DNA of 28,205 bases from CAIOSQ01 sp041178225 (lineage in GTDB: Bacteria > Pseudomonadota > Alphaproteobacteria > CACIAM-22H2): the NCBI GenBank assembly GCA_041178225.1, contig JBEGVV010000051.1, positions 1 to 28,205 on the forward strand, written 5' to 3'. Both the position numbers and the translations under genes were made by a program. Numbering within the stretch: the first letter of the stretch is position 1; each line of letters begins with the position of its first letter. Positions 16,767 through 25,202 of this stretch are shown in pieces. Under the pieces are notes generated by a model. It worked only from the letters and a program-made list of their open reading frames with translations. It was not told where the DNA came from and made no database searches.

Positions 16767-17387
16767 ATGCTCGTCATCGGCCTCACCGGGTCGATCGCGA
16801 TGGGCAAGAGCGCGGCGGCGCGCCTGCTGCGGCGCGCGCGCCTTCCCGTCCACGATTCCGACGCCGCGGTCCATGTCCTCATGGGGCGCGGCGGGGCGGC
16901 GGTCGCCCCGCTCGAGGCGGCCTTCCCGGGCTGCGTGCGCGACGGCGTGGTCGACCGCGCCATCCTGCGCCAGCGCATAAGCGGCGACGCGGCCGCCAGG
17001 CGCAGGCTCGAGGCCATCGTCCATCCGCTCGTGCGCGCCGCGACGCGGCGCTTCATCGCCCGCCACGCGCGCGCGCGCCGGCGGGTCGTCGTCCTCGACA
17101 TACCGCTCCTCTACGAGACGGCGGGCGAGCGCGGCGCCGATGGCGTGGTCGTCGTGTCGGCGCCGTCCTGGCTGCAGCGCGACCGCGCGCTGCGCCGGCC
17201 CGGCATGACGCCGGCCCTCCTCGCGGCCTTCCTGTCCTGGCAGATGCCGGACCTCGAGAAGCGGCGGCGCGCCGACGCGATCGCCACCTCCGCCCTTGGC
17301 ATCGCGCGCACGCGCCGTGACCTCGCCGCGGCGCTGCGCAGGCTCTCGGCGCGCGCGCCGAAGGCATGGAAGCCGGGCTGGAAGTGA
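16767..17387 (+). CDS. coaE: Dephospho-CoA kinase
   Basis: CoaE phosphorylates the 3'-hydroxyl of dephospho-CoA in the last step of coenzyme A synthesis. The 206-residue product has the P-loop GLTGSIAMGKS (5-15), the HDSDAAVH block, the IVHPLVR block and VVLDIPLLYETAGE with the CoA-site residues, followed by a LID-like segment RALRRPGMT. Its usual alphaproteobacterial neighbours are aroE upstream and dnaQ downstream; here aroE is absent and rho is upstream. It has no strong ribosome site. dnaQ starts 29 bases later. Confidence 0.95.
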   Translation: MLVIGLTGSIAMGKSAAARLLRRARLPVHDSDAAVHVLMGRGGAAVAPLEAAFPGCVRDGVVDRAILRQRISGDAAARRRLEAIVHPLVRAATRRFIARHARARRRVVVLDIPLLYETAGERGADGVVVVSAPSWLQRDRALRRPGMTPALLAAFLSWQMPDLEKRRRADAIATSALGIARTRRDLAAALRRLSARAPKAWKPGWK

Positions 17388-17416
17388 CCGGCGCGCGGCG
17401 ATAGCCTGCGCGACCC

Positions 17417-18088
17417 ATGCGCGAGATCGTCCTCGACACCGAAACCACCGGCCTCGACCCCAGGGCGGGCCACCGCATCATCGAGATCGGCTGCGTCGAG
17501 CTCGTGAACCACATGCCGAGCGGACGGCATTTCCACCACTACATCGATCCCGAGCGCGACATCCCGGCCGAGGCCGTGGCCGTGCACGGCATCACCGCCG
17601 ACAAGCTCAAGGGCAAGCCCGTCTTCGCCGAGATCGCCGGCGAGTTCGTCGACTTCATCGCCGACGCCACGCTCGTCATCCACAACGCCGAGTTCGACGT
17701 CGGCTTCCTCAACGCCGAGCTGGGCAATCTCGGCTTCCCGCCGATCTCGCGCGGGCGCGTGGTCGACACGCTGACCATGACGCGCCGCAAGCTGCCGGGG
17801 CAGGCCGCCTCGCTGGACGCGCTGTGCCAGCGCTTCGGCATCGACAACTCGAAGCGGACCTTCCATGGCGCGCTGCTCGACGCCGAGCTCCTCGCGGAGG
17901 TCTATCTCGAGCTGATCGGCGGCAGGCAGGCCTCCATCGACCTGGTCGCAGGGCCCGCCGCGGCGGAGCAGCGCGCGCAGCGCCGCCACAGGCAGGCGCG
18001 CCCGCACGCGCCCGGCGCGGACGAGCTCGCCCTGCACGACGCCCTGATGGCGAGGATCAGGAACCCGATCTGGAAGGCGGCGGACTGA
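17417..18088 (+). CDS. dnaQ: DNA polymerase III epsilon (proofreading) subunit
   Basis: DnaQ is the 3'-5' exonuclease of the replicative polymerase. The 223-residue product has all three Exo motifs: D7 and E9 in LDTETTGLD (Exo I), D94 in HNAEFDVGFLNAEL (Exo II), and H150 and D155 in FHGALLDAELLAEVYL (Exo III epsilon). The C-terminal stretch after about 180 is charged and would carry the polymerase (alpha) contact. It follows coaE as in other alphaproteobacteria and converges on secB with 21 bases between stops; no terminator is visible there. The assignment is certain. Confidence 0.96.
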   Translation: MREIVLDTETTGLDPRAGHRIIEIGCVELVNHMPSGRHFHHYIDPERDIPAEAVAVHGITADKLKGKPVFAEIAGEFVDFIADATLVIHNAEFDVGFLNAELGNLGFPPISRGRVVDTLTMTRRKLPGQAASLDALCQRFGIDNSKRTFHGALLDAELLAEVYLELIGGRQASIDLVAGPAAAEQRAQRRHRQARPHAPGADELALHDALMARIRNPIWKAAD

Positions 18089-18109
18089 ACCCCGGTCGCC
18101 GGCGCGGCC

Positions 18110-18589
18110 TCAGGCCTGGGCCGGCGCGCCCTGGCCCTGCGCCTGCGCCGCCAGCTGGCGGCGATAGAGGTCGGCGAAGTCGATCGGGTTGATCAGCAGC
18201 GGCGGGAAGCCGCCGGCGGCCACCGTGTTCGAGACGATCTGGCGCGCGAAGGGGAAGAGCATGCGCGGCGCCTCGATCATCAGCAGCGGCCCGAGCACCT
18301 CGGGGACCAGCTGCGGCACGGTGAAGATGCCCGCGTAGTCCATCTCCAGCAGGAAGACCTGCGCGTCGCCCGCCGTGGCGGCGACCTCGAGATGGAGCGT
18401 GATCTCGTAGGTGTTCTCGCCCACGCCCCGGCCATCGACGCGCACGTTGACGCCGACCTGGGATTGCGGCCCCTCCGACACGAAGACCTGGGGCGCGCGC
18501 GGGCTCTCGAAGGACAGGTCCTTCAGGTACTGGAGGTTGACCGAGAGCGGGACGCCGGTCGGTTGCGGGGGATTCTGCTGGTCGGTCAT
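18110..18589 (-). CDS. secB: SecB protein-export chaperone
   Basis: SecB keeps exported proteins unfolded and hands them to SecA. The 159-residue product shows the family blocks LQYLKDLSFESPRAPQVF, the LHLEV strand with EMDYAGIFTV, and APRMLFPFARQIVSNTVAAGGFPPLLINPIDFADLYRRQ. The C-terminal tail is Ala/Gln-rich. The ATG at 18589 is chosen; the frame continues upstream for 21 more residues without family character. It is read in the same direction as the phosphatase gene, 82 bases apart, and converges with dnaQ, the usual alphaproteobacterial neighbour. Confidence 0.96.
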   Translation of the reverse strand: MTDQQNPPQPTGVPLSVNLQYLKDLSFESPRAPQVFVSEGPQSQVGVNVRVDGRGVGENTYEITLHLEVAATAGDAQVFLLEMDYAGIFTVPQLVPEVLGPLLMIEAPRMLFPFARQIVSNTVAAGGFPPLLINPIDFADLYRRQLAAQAQGQGAPAQA

Positions 18590-18671
18590 GGGCGTCTCTC
18601 GCGAGGGCAACGGATCGCGGCGCTCTACCACGGGGGCCGCGCGCGCGTCCACGCGCCGGCCGGGGCGCGGC

Positions 18672-19232
18672 TCAGGCCGAGGGGTCGTGGAAGATGATCT
18701 CCGCGTTCTGCGCCTGCCTGCCGGTCAGCGCGCGCACGAAGCCCCAGTGGGTGACGACGGCGACGTCCCGCCAGTCGGGGCGCGCCGCCATCTCGGCGCG
18801 GAAATCGGCGGCGCGCAGGGCCAGCTCGTCCTCGGTCTCAGCGCGCCCCAGCGCGAGGTGGTCGTGCCACCAGGGATCGCCCAGCCCGCCGAAGTCGAGG
18901 TCGGGGAAGCGCCGCGCGAGCGACGCGGCCGGCGTCCCGATGTCGCAATGGAAGGCGGCGCGCTCGCGTACCCTCGCGTCGATCGAGATCGGGAGCGACA
19001 GGCGTCCGGCGATCACCTGCGCGGTCTGGATCGCGCGCGTGTAGGGGCTGGCGACGATGCGGCGCAGGCCCTTGCCCGCGAGGCGCCCCGCGGCTTCCTC
19101 TGCCTGCAGCCGGCCGACCGGCGTGAGCTCGGGATCGGGTATCCCCGGGTCCACGCGGGTCAGCGTGAAGGCGGCGTTGAATTCGGACTGGCCGTGACGG
19201 ACGAGGAGCATGGCGCGCCGCTTGTTCGACAT
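18672..19232 (-). CDS. Histidine phosphatase (phosphoglycerate mutase-like)
   Basis: This 186-residue cytoplasmic protein belongs to the histidine phosphatase superfamily, in which a histidine is phosphorylated during catalysis. The RHG motif LLVRHGQSEFN places the nucleophile at H13, and a second histidine lies in VVTHWGFVRAL. The SPYTRAIQTAQVIA block is also typical. The sequence is shorter than cofactor-dependent phosphoglycerate mutase (about 230-250) and lacks several of its features, so it is more probably a broad phosphatase. It sits where many alphaproteobacteria have only the secB-timA divide. The substrate is unknown. Confidence 0.9.
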   Translation of the reverse strand: MSNKRRAMLLVRHGQSEFNAAFTLTRVDPGIPDPELTPVGRLQAEEAAGRLAGKGLRRIVASPYTRAIQTAQVIAGRLSLPISIDARVRERAAFHCDIGTPAASLARRFPDLDFGGLGDPWWHDHLALGRAETEDELALRAADFRAEMAARPDWRDVAVVTHWGFVRALTGRQAQNAEIIFHDPSA

Positions 19233-19292
19233 GAGGGAAGGTCCTATGTAACCTCCGGGAAGCGCCGATCCAGCAGGAAAAAGCGTCCCCTC

Positions 19293-19328
19293 CGGCCCGC
19301 GCCGCGGGCCGCCAGCTTCTTGCGAAGC
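19293..19328 (+). other. two tandem hairpins upstream of the Tim44-like gene
   Basis: In the 125-base divergent gap, CGGCCCGC (19293-19300) and GCGGGCCG (19304-19311) form an 8-base stem with a 3-base loop. GCTTC (19315-19319) and GAAGC (19324-19328) then form a 5-base stem with a 4-base loop. Neither is followed by a T tract, so they may be leader structure rather than terminators. A possible -10 (TATGTA near 19244) lies upstream, too weak to call a promoter. Confidence 0.35.
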
Positions 19329-19357
19329 GATCAGGAACGGGACCCGCGGGGATTTCG

Positions 19358-20056
19358 ATGGACCAGACCGGCATCGCGTTTCTCGACATCATCTTCTTCG
19401 CCATGGTCGCGGGGTTCCTGATCCTGCGCCTGCGCAGCGTGCTCGGACGCCGCACCGGCGACGAGAACGCCGAGCGCTGGAAGCCCCATCGGCCGGGCCA
19501 GGCGCCCGAGCAGCTGCCCGACAACGTCACGCGCTTCCCCGACCGCAACGCCTCCCAGGACCCGGCCGAGCCGGCCGAGGCCGCGCCGCCGCCAGCGCCA
19601 GGCAGCGTGGATGCCGGGATCGCCGCGATCCGCGCCGCCGACCCGTCCTTCGACCCGCGCGGCTTCGCGCAGGGCGCGCGCGGCGCCTTCGAGATGATCG
19701 TGCAGGCCTTCGCGCAGGGCGACGCCGCCGCGCTACGCCCGCTGCTCGCCGACGGCGTGAACCAGAGCTTCGTCGCCGCGATCCGCGATCGGCAGTCGCG
19801 CGGGCATGTCCTGTCGACCACGCTGATCGGGATCGGCTCGTCCGACATCGTCGACGCGCGGCTCGAGGGCTCCGAAGCCTTCGTGACGATCCGCTTCGTG
19901 AGCGAGCAGGTGAACGCGACGCGCGATGCCGCCGGGAACGTCGTCGAGGGCGATCCCAACAGGGTCGAGACCGTCACGGACATCTGGACCTTCACGCGAA
20001 ACACGCGCTCGCGCGCCCCCGACTGGTTCCTGGTGCGCACCGACACGGCGCAGTGA
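19358..20056 (+). CDS. Tim44-domain inner-membrane protein (TimA-like)
   Basis: The 232-residue product has one N-terminal membrane helix (about 7-25), a charged and Pro/Ala-rich linker (30-85), and a C-terminal Tim44-like domain (about 95-230) of the same fold family as mitochondrial Tim44. The Caulobacter homologue TimA is a membrane-attached protein. Transport or assembly functions are suspected, but the role in bacteria is not settled. The ATG at 19358 follows a GGGGA ribosome-site candidate. The stop overlaps mltA by 4 bases (GTGA). In alphaproteobacteria it usually diverges from secB; here the phosphatase gene lies between them. Confidence 0.88.
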   Translation: MDQTGIAFLDIIFFAMVAGFLILRLRSVLGRRTGDENAERWKPHRPGQAPEQLPDNVTRFPDRNASQDPAEPAEAAPPPAPGSVDAGIAAIRAADPSFDPRGFAQGARGAFEMIVQAFAQGDAAALRPLLADGVNQSFVAAIRDRQSRGHVLSTTLIGIGSSDIVDARLEGSEAFVTIRFVSEQVNATRDAAGNVVEGDPNRVETVTDIWTFTRNTRSRAPDWFLVRTDTAQ

Positions 20057-21222
20057 CGGGCCGGCTCGCGGCGACGCTCGCCGCGCTTCTCTTCCTCGCC
20101 CTCGCGGCCTGCGCGCCCACGGCGCCGACCGGCGTCGCGCGGCTTTCCCCCGCCTCTTTCAGGGACCTGCCCGGCTGGGAGGGCGATCGCGTCGCCGAGG
20201 CACTTCCGGCGCTCGCGCGTTCCTGCGAGCGCATCCGCCGGCTGCCCGAGGACCGCCTGCTCGGCCCCGCCGCCTATGGCAGGGCCGGGGACTGGCGCGC
20301 GGCCTGCGCGGCCCTGCCCGCGCGCGCGGACGAGGCGACGGCCCGCGCCTTCCTCGAGGCCGAGTTCCGGCCGCTGGCGCTGAGCGATGGCGGCCAGGCC
20401 GAGGGGCTCTTCACCGGCTACTACGAACCGCTGCTGCGCGGCAGCCGCAGGCAGGGCGGGGCGTTCCGCACGCCGCTGCTGGCGCGGCCGGACGACATGG
20501 TCGCCGTCGAGCTCGGCCAGTTCCGCGAGGCCTGGCGCGGCGAGCGCGTGGTCGGCCGCGTCGTCGATGGCGCGCTGCGGCCCTATGAAAGCCGGGCGGA
20601 GATAGAGGGCGGCGCGCTTTCCGGCCGCGCCCGCCCGCTCGCCTGGGTCGACGACCCGGTCGACGCCTTCTTCCTGCAGATCCAGGGCTCGGGGCGCGTC
20701 GCGCTGGCCGAGGGCGGCGAGATGCGCGTGGGCTATGCCGCGCAGAACGGCCATGGCTACGTGCCCGTGGGCCGCATCCTGGCCGATCGCGGGGAGATCC
20801 CGCGCGAACAGGTCTCGATGCAGTCGATCCGCGCCTGGATGGCCAGGGACGCCAGGGCCGCCCAGGACCTCATGAACGCCAACCCGTCCTATGTCTTCTT
20901 CCGCGAGCTGACCGGGGACGGGCCGATCGGAAGCGAAGGCGTCGCGCTCGTGCCCGGGCGCAGCCTCGCGGTCGATCGCGCGCATGTCGCGCTCGGCGTC
21001 CCCGTCTGGCTCGACGCCCAGGACCCGCTGGACGAGGCGCGGCGCGTGCGCCGGCTGCTGGTCGCCCAGGACACGGGCGGCGCGATACGCGGCGTCGTGC
21101 GCGGGGACGTGTTCTGGGGCGCGGGCGAGGAGGCCGCGGAGCGCGCCGGACGGATGCGCTCGCGCGGCCGGACCTGGGTGCTCCTGCCGCGGGACCTCGC
21201 GGCGCGCGCCGAGGGGCGTTGA
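20053..21222 (+). CDS. mltA: MltA-family lytic murein transglycosylase (lipoprotein)
   Basis: MltA cuts glycan strands of peptidoglycan to 1,6-anhydro ends. The 389-residue product has a lipoprotein signal with lipobox LAAC, placing the lipidated cysteine at residue 20. Family blocks seen in order are FTGYYEP, FFLQIQGSG, NGHGYVPVGR, NPSYVFFRE, and the C-terminal 3D-type segment VAQDTGGAIRGVVRGDVFWG, which carries the catalytic aspartate. The GTG start at 20053 overlaps the Tim44-like stop. An 82-base gap separates it from lutA (21223-21304); I see no terminator there. Confidence 0.95.
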   Translation: MTGRLAATLAALLFLALAACAPTAPTGVARLSPASFRDLPGWEGDRVAEALPALARSCERIRRLPEDRLLGPAAYGRAGDWRAACAALPARADEATARAFLEAEFRPLALSDGGQAEGLFTGYYEPLLRGSRRQGGAFRTPLLARPDDMVAVELGQFREAWRGERVVGRVVDGALRPYESRAEIEGGALSGRARPLAWVDDPVDAFFLQIQGSGRVALAEGGEMRVGYAAQNGHGYVPVGRILADRGEIPREQVSMQSIRAWMARDARAAQDLMNANPSYVFFRELTGDGPIGSEGVALVPGRSLAVDRAHVALGVPVWLDAQDPLDEARRVRRLLVAQDTGGAIRGVVRGDVFWGAGEEAAERAGRMRSRGRTWVLLPRDLAARAEGR

Positions 21223-21304
21223 CACGGGGCGCGGCTTGCCCGAAGGGATCGGCCGGGGCCGCGCGGCGGCCAGGCACGCGAGGCGCAAGGACGGAAGAGG
21301 CGAC

Positions 21305-22099
21305 GTGAGCGAGACTCAAACCAGGGCGAGGCCGCGCGTCGGCCTCTTCGCCACCTGCCTGGTGGACCTCTTCCGCCCCAGCGTGGGCTTCGCCGCGGCG
21401 AAGCTCATCGAGGATTCGGGCTGCGACGTCGAGGTGCCGGAGGGCCAGACCTGCTGCGGCCAGCCAGCCTTCAACTCCGGCGACAACGCCGACGCGGCCG
21501 CGCTCGCGCGCCGCGCCATCGCGATGCTCGAGGGCTACGACTACGTCGTGGTGCCGTCGGGATCCTGCGGCGGCATGATCCGCGAGCACTATCCCGAACT
21601 GCTGGCGGGCGACCGCGAATGGGCGCCGCGCGCGCGCCATGTCGCCGCGCGCACCTGGGAGCTGACGGCCTTCCTGCACGAGGTGCGCGGGCTGCGCATC
21701 GAGGGCGTGCGCCACGACGGCGTCGTGACCTACCACGATTCCTGCTCGGGCCTGCGCGAGCTCGGGGTCAAGGCGCAGCCCCGCGCGCTGCTCGCCGGCG
21801 TCGCGGGCGCGACGCTGAAGGAACTGCCCGGCGCCGAGACCTGCTGCGGCTTCGGCGGGACGTTCTGCGTCAAGTATCCCGAGGTCTCCGACAAGATGGT
21901 CGCCGAGAAGGCAGCGGACATCCTCGCGACCGGCGCGGGCACGCTTCTCGCCGGTGACATGGGCTGCCTCATGAACATGGCGGGCAAGCTCAAGCGCATG
22001 GCCATGGAAGAGGGCGCGCGGCCGATCGAGGTGCGACATGTCGCGGAGGTCCTCGCCGGGATGGCGCAGGACGCGCCGCCGATCGGGGAGGCCGGGTGA
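21305..22099 (+). CDS. lutA: LutA, lactate utilization iron-sulfur protein
   Basis: LutA, LutB and LutC together oxidise L-lactate to pyruvate in many bacteria. The 264-residue product is a two-CCG-domain protein. Cysteine clusters are at 50-52 (QTCCGQPAFNSGD), in GSCGG and HDSCSGLRELG, and in ETCCGFGGTFCVKYPEVS and DMGCLMNMAG. These bind iron-sulfur centres, as in GlpC and heterodisulfide reductase subunits. The GTG at 21305 has GAGG upstream at a good distance. lutB begins within the stop (TGATG). No lactate permease or LutR regulator is nearby, though the XRE gene downstream may regulate it. Confidence 0.94.
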   Translation: MSETQTRARPRVGLFATCLVDLFRPSVGFAAAKLIEDSGCDVEVPEGQTCCGQPAFNSGDNADAAALARRAIAMLEGYDYVVVPSGSCGGMIREHYPELLAGDREWAPRARHVAARTWELTAFLHEVRGLRIEGVRHDGVVTYHDSCSGLRELGVKAQPRALLAGVAGATLKELPGAETCCGFGGTFCVKYPEVSDKMVAEKAADILATGAGTLLAGDMGCLMNMAGKLKRMAMEEGARPIEVRHVAEVLAGMAQDAPPIGEAG

Positions 22100-23529
22100 T
22101 GCAGGCGACATCCAACGCGTTCCGCGCCAACGCACGGGTCGGCCTCGCCAACCCGACGCTGCAATCCGCGCTCGGCAAGATGAAGGTCGGCTTCCCGACC
22201 AAGCGCGCCGAGGCCGTGGCGAAGCTTCCCGAGTTCGACGCGCTGCGCGACCAGGCGCGCGACATCAAGAACCACGTGCTCGAGAACATCGACTGGTACC
22301 TCGAGCGCTTCGAGCAACGCGTGACCGAGGCGGGCGGCCATGTCCACTGGGCACGCACGCCAGAGGAGGCGCGCGAGATCGTTCTCGGCATCTGCCGGCG
22401 CCTCGGCGCGCGCACGGTCACCAAGGGCAAGTCGATGATCGCCGAGGAGATCGGCCTCAACGCGCATCTCGAGAAGCACGCGATCGAGCCGGTCGAGACC
22501 GACCTCGGCGAATACATCATCCAGCTGCGCAACGAGGCGCCCTCGCACATCATCGCGCCCGCGGTGCACCTGACGAAGGACGCGATCGAGGCGGATTTCC
22601 GCCGCGCGCATTCCCACCTCGACGCGCGCCGCGACCTCACCGAGCCGCAGAGCCTGGTCGCCGAGGCGCGCGGCATCCTGCGCAAGCGCTACTTCGAGGC
22701 CGATGTCGGCATCACCGGCGCCAACTTCCTCGTCGCGGAGACCGGGTCGAGCGTCATCGTCACCAACGAGGGCAATGGCGACCTGACGCAGCTCCTGCCC
22801 AAGGCCCATGTCGTGCTGGCCAGCCTCGAGAAGATCGTGCCGACGCTCGAGGACGCCTCGACGATCCTGCGCGTGCTCGCGCGCTCGGCCACCGGCCAGG
22901 AGATGTCGGTCTACACGACCTTCTCCACCGGGCCGAAGCGCGCCGCGGACCTCGACGGGCCGGGCGAGTACCACGTCGTCCTGCTCGACAATGGCCGCTC
23001 GGCGCTGCTCGGAACGGAGTTCCAGGAGATCCTGCGCTGCATCCGCTGCGGCGCCTGCATGAACCACTGCCCTGTCTATGGCGCGGTCGGCGGCCACGCC
23101 TATGGCTGGGTCTATCCCGGGCCGATGGGCGCGGTGCTGACGCCGAGCCTGATCGGCGTCGAGAACGCCAGGCCGCTGCCCAACGCCTCGACCTTCTGCG
23201 GCAAGTGCGAGAGCGTCTGCCCGATGCGCATCCCGCTGCCCAAGATGATGCGCCACTACCGGGCGCGCGAATGGGAGCGCAAGCTCGGCACGCGGGTCTC
23301 GCGCCTCGCGCTCGGCGCCTGGGCCTGGGCCGCGCGCAGGCCCGCGCTCTACCGCTTCGTCGCCGCACGCGCGATGTCGGCGCTGGGCTGGCTTGGCCGC
23401 CGGCATGGCAGCTTCTTCAACCTGCCGTTCGCCTCCGGCTGGACGGCGACGCGCGAATTCCCCGCGCCGCAGGGGCGGACCTTCCAGGACCTCTGGCGCG
23501 AGCGGCGCCGGGCGGGAGGCGGGTCGTGA
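22099..23529 (+). CDS. lutB: LutB, lactate utilization iron-sulfur protein
   Basis: LutB is the central subunit of the lactate oxidation complex. The 476-residue product has an LUD-like N-terminal domain (about 60-300) with TKGKSMIAEEIGLN and FLVAETGSSVIVTNEGNGD. A ferredoxin-type region follows with cysteines 314, 317, 320 and 324 (CIRCGACMNHCP) and 367, 370 and 374 (CGKCESVCP). The C-terminal part is basic. The ATG at 22099 is preferred over a GTG at 22096 because GGGGAGG lies 7 bases before it. Overlaps with lutA and lutC indicate translational coupling. Confidence 0.95.
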   Translation: MQATSNAFRANARVGLANPTLQSALGKMKVGFPTKRAEAVAKLPEFDALRDQARDIKNHVLENIDWYLERFEQRVTEAGGHVHWARTPEEAREIVLGICRRLGARTVTKGKSMIAEEIGLNAHLEKHAIEPVETDLGEYIIQLRNEAPSHIIAPAVHLTKDAIEADFRRAHSHLDARRDLTEPQSLVAEARGILRKRYFEADVGITGANFLVAETGSSVIVTNEGNGDLTQLLPKAHVVLASLEKIVPTLEDASTILRVLARSATGQEMSVYTTFSTGPKRAADLDGPGEYHVVLLDNGRSALLGTEFQEILRCIRCGACMNHCPVYGAVGGHAYGWVYPGPMGAVLTPSLIGVENARPLPNASTFCGKCESVCPMRIPLPKMMRHYRAREWERKLGTRVSRLALGAWAWAARRPALYRFVAARAMSALGWLGRRHGSFFNLPFASGWTATREFPAPQGRTFQDLWRERRRAGGGS

Positions 23530-24230
23530 GCGGCGCGCGGGACGCCATCCTCGGCGGCATCCGCAGGTCGCTTGGCCGCGGCGCGCTGGACGCCGCGCGC
23601 GTGGCGACGCTCGAGGCGCGCCTCGATGGCCATCCGCGCGGTCAGCTCCCGGCACGCGCCCAGGGCCTCGACCGCGCCGGCCTGCTCGACCTGCTCGAGC
23701 GCCAGGCGAAGGCGGTGGCCTGCAGCGTCGCGCGCGTGCGCAGCGCCGCCGAGGTGCCTGGCGAGCTCGCGCGCTACCTCAAGAGCCAGAACCTGCCCTC
23801 GCGCGTCGAGATGAGCCCTGATCCCACGCTCGACGCGGTGCCCTGGTCCGCCGCGCCGATGCTCGAGATCGCGCGCGGCAAGCCCTCGGGCGAGGAAGGC
23901 GTCGGCGTCACCTCCGCCTGCGCCGCGGTGGCGGAGACCGCGACGCTGGTGATCGCATCGGGCGAGCGCTCGCCCGCGACCATGAACTTCCTGCCCGACA
24001 CGCATGTCGTCGTGCTGCCCGCCTCGCGTGTCGTCGGCCCGCTCGAGGATGCCTGGGACAGGCTGCGCGCGGCGAGCGCCGCGCCGATGGCTGCGGCCAC
24101 GATGCCGCGCACGGTCAACCTCGTGACGGGCCCGTCGCGCACCGGCGACATCGAGCAGAAGATCGAGATGGGCGCGCACGGGCCCCGCCGCCTCCACCTG
24201 ATCGTCGTCGAGGATGACGCGCTCGCGTGA
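23526..24230 (+). CDS. lutC: LutC, LUD-domain lactate utilization protein
   Basis: LutC is the third component of the LutABC system. The 234-residue product has an N-terminal helical part and the LUD domain (about 105-230), with GVTSACAAVAETATLVIASG, the FLPDTHVVVLPASRVV stretch, and the C-terminal signature GPSRTGDIEQKIEMGAHGPRRLHLIVVEDD. No cysteine cluster is present, as usual for LutC. The GTG start at 23526 overlaps lutB (GTGA). The 3' end overlaps the Smr-domain gene by 17 bases. Confidence 0.94.
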   Translation: MSGARDAILGGIRRSLGRGALDAARVATLEARLDGHPRGQLPARAQGLDRAGLLDLLERQAKAVACSVARVRSAAEVPGELARYLKSQNLPSRVEMSPDPTLDAVPWSAAPMLEIARGKPSGEEGVGVTSACAAVAETATLVIASGERSPATMNFLPDTHVVVLPASRVVGPLEDAWDRLRAASAAPMAAATMPRTVNLVTGPSRTGDIEQKIEMGAHGPRRLHLIVVEDDALA

Positions 24231-24795
24231 CCCCGGGCCCGCGCCCTCCGACACGGAGGACTCGGCGCTCTGGCAGAAGGCGATGGCCGACGTGAAGCCG
24301 CTGCGCCGGCGCCGTGCGCGCAAGCGGCGCGCCGGGATCGCGGAGGCGCCGCAGGCCGCGCCGGCCGAGGCCACCGCCACCACCGCCAGGCCAGCTGCGC
24401 CCGCGCAGCCGCCTCAGGCGAAGCCATCTTCCGCGCCGCGCGCCCAGCCCGGGACGGGGATCGACCGCGCGACGCTGGCGCGGCTCAAGCGTGGCGACAT
24501 CCCCATCTCCGGACGCCTCGACCTCCACGGCATGACGCAGGCCGACGCCCATGCCGCGCTCGACGGCTTCATCGGCCGCGCCGCCGCGGCGGGCAAGCGG
24601 CTGCTGCTGGTGATCACCGGCAAGGGGAGCGACGGCGACGGCGTCCTGCGGCGCATGCTGCCGCGCTGGATCAATTCCGGGCCGCACGCCGCGCGGGTGC
24701 TGCGCATCGAGGCCGCCCACGCGCGCCATGGCGGCGGCGGCGCCTGGTACGTCTACCTGCGCCGCGACCGCGCGCGCGACGGCGCGGGCGCGTGA
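24214..24795 (+). CDS. Smr-domain protein
   Basis: The 193-residue product has a basic, disordered N-terminal half (Arg-rich at 30-40, then Ala/Pro-rich to about 80) and a C-terminal Smr domain. The LDLHGMTQADA motif starts at residue 102 and VITGKG ends at 138. Stand-alone Smr proteins act as nucleases on DNA or RNA; E. coli SmrB cleaves mRNA at collided ribosomes and SmrA is less understood. Which role applies here is unknown. It lies in the conserved mltA-smr-xre series but is separated from mltA by lutABC. The ATG at 24214 overlaps lutC by 17 bases. Confidence 0.92.
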   Translation: MTRSRDPGPAPSDTEDSALWQKAMADVKPLRRRRARKRRAGIAEAPQAAPAEATATTARPAAPAQPPQAKPSSAPRAQPGTGIDRATLARLKRGDIPISGRLDLHGMTQADAHAALDGFIGRAAAAGKRLLLVITGKGSDGDGVLRRMLPRWINSGPHAARVLRIEAAHARHGGGGAWYVYLRRDRARDGAGA

Positions 24796-25202
24796 CGCCC
24801 TTCGGCACCCGGCTGCGCGAGCTGCGCCGCGCGCGCGCGGTCGCGCTCAAGCGCATGGCGGCCGACCTCCAGCTCTCGCCGGCCTATCTCTCCGCGCTCG
24901 AGCATGGCCATCGCGGGCGGCCCACGCCCGCGCTCGTCGTCCAGATCTGCGAGTACTTCAACCTGATCTGGGACGACTACGAGGAGATGCACCGGCTCGC
25001 CGCGCTGTCGCAGCCGCGCGTCGTGGTGGACACGTCGGGGCTGTCGCCGCGTGCGACGGAGCTCGCGAACCTGCTCGCCGCCAACGTCGCGAGGCTCGAC
25101 GACGCGGCGGTCGAGCGCATGATCGGGGAGATCGGCAGGGCGGCGGCCGGCGCGCCGCGCCCGCGCCTGGTGAGGCCGCGCCGACGCGCAAGGAGGGCTT
25201 GA
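24792..25202 (+). CDS. XRE-family helix-turn-helix regulator
   Basis: This 136-residue protein has a lambda-repressor-type helix-turn-helix at about residues 4-60 (FGTRLRELRRARAVALKRMAADLQLSPAYLSALEHG), then a helical segment and a strongly basic C-terminal tail (PRPRLVRPRRRARR). It follows the Smr-domain gene with a GTGA overlap, an arrangement conserved in alphaproteobacteria, where the regulator's target is not established. Its proximity to lutABC does not prove that it controls lactate use. The dehydrogenase gene starts within its stop codon (TGATG). Confidence 0.93.
   Translation: MTPFGTRLRELRRARAVALKRMAADLQLSPAYLSALEHGHRGRPTPALVVQICEYFNLIWDDYEEMHRLAALSQPRVVVDTSGLSPRATELANLLAANVARLDDAAVERMIGEIGRAAAGAPRPRLVRPRRRARRA

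Noticed and set aside
19988..20003. Second parS-like sequence in the Tim44-like gene
   Set aside because: It matches parS at only 12 of 16 positions and breaks the central CACGTG, so chance in coding DNA is the better explanation.
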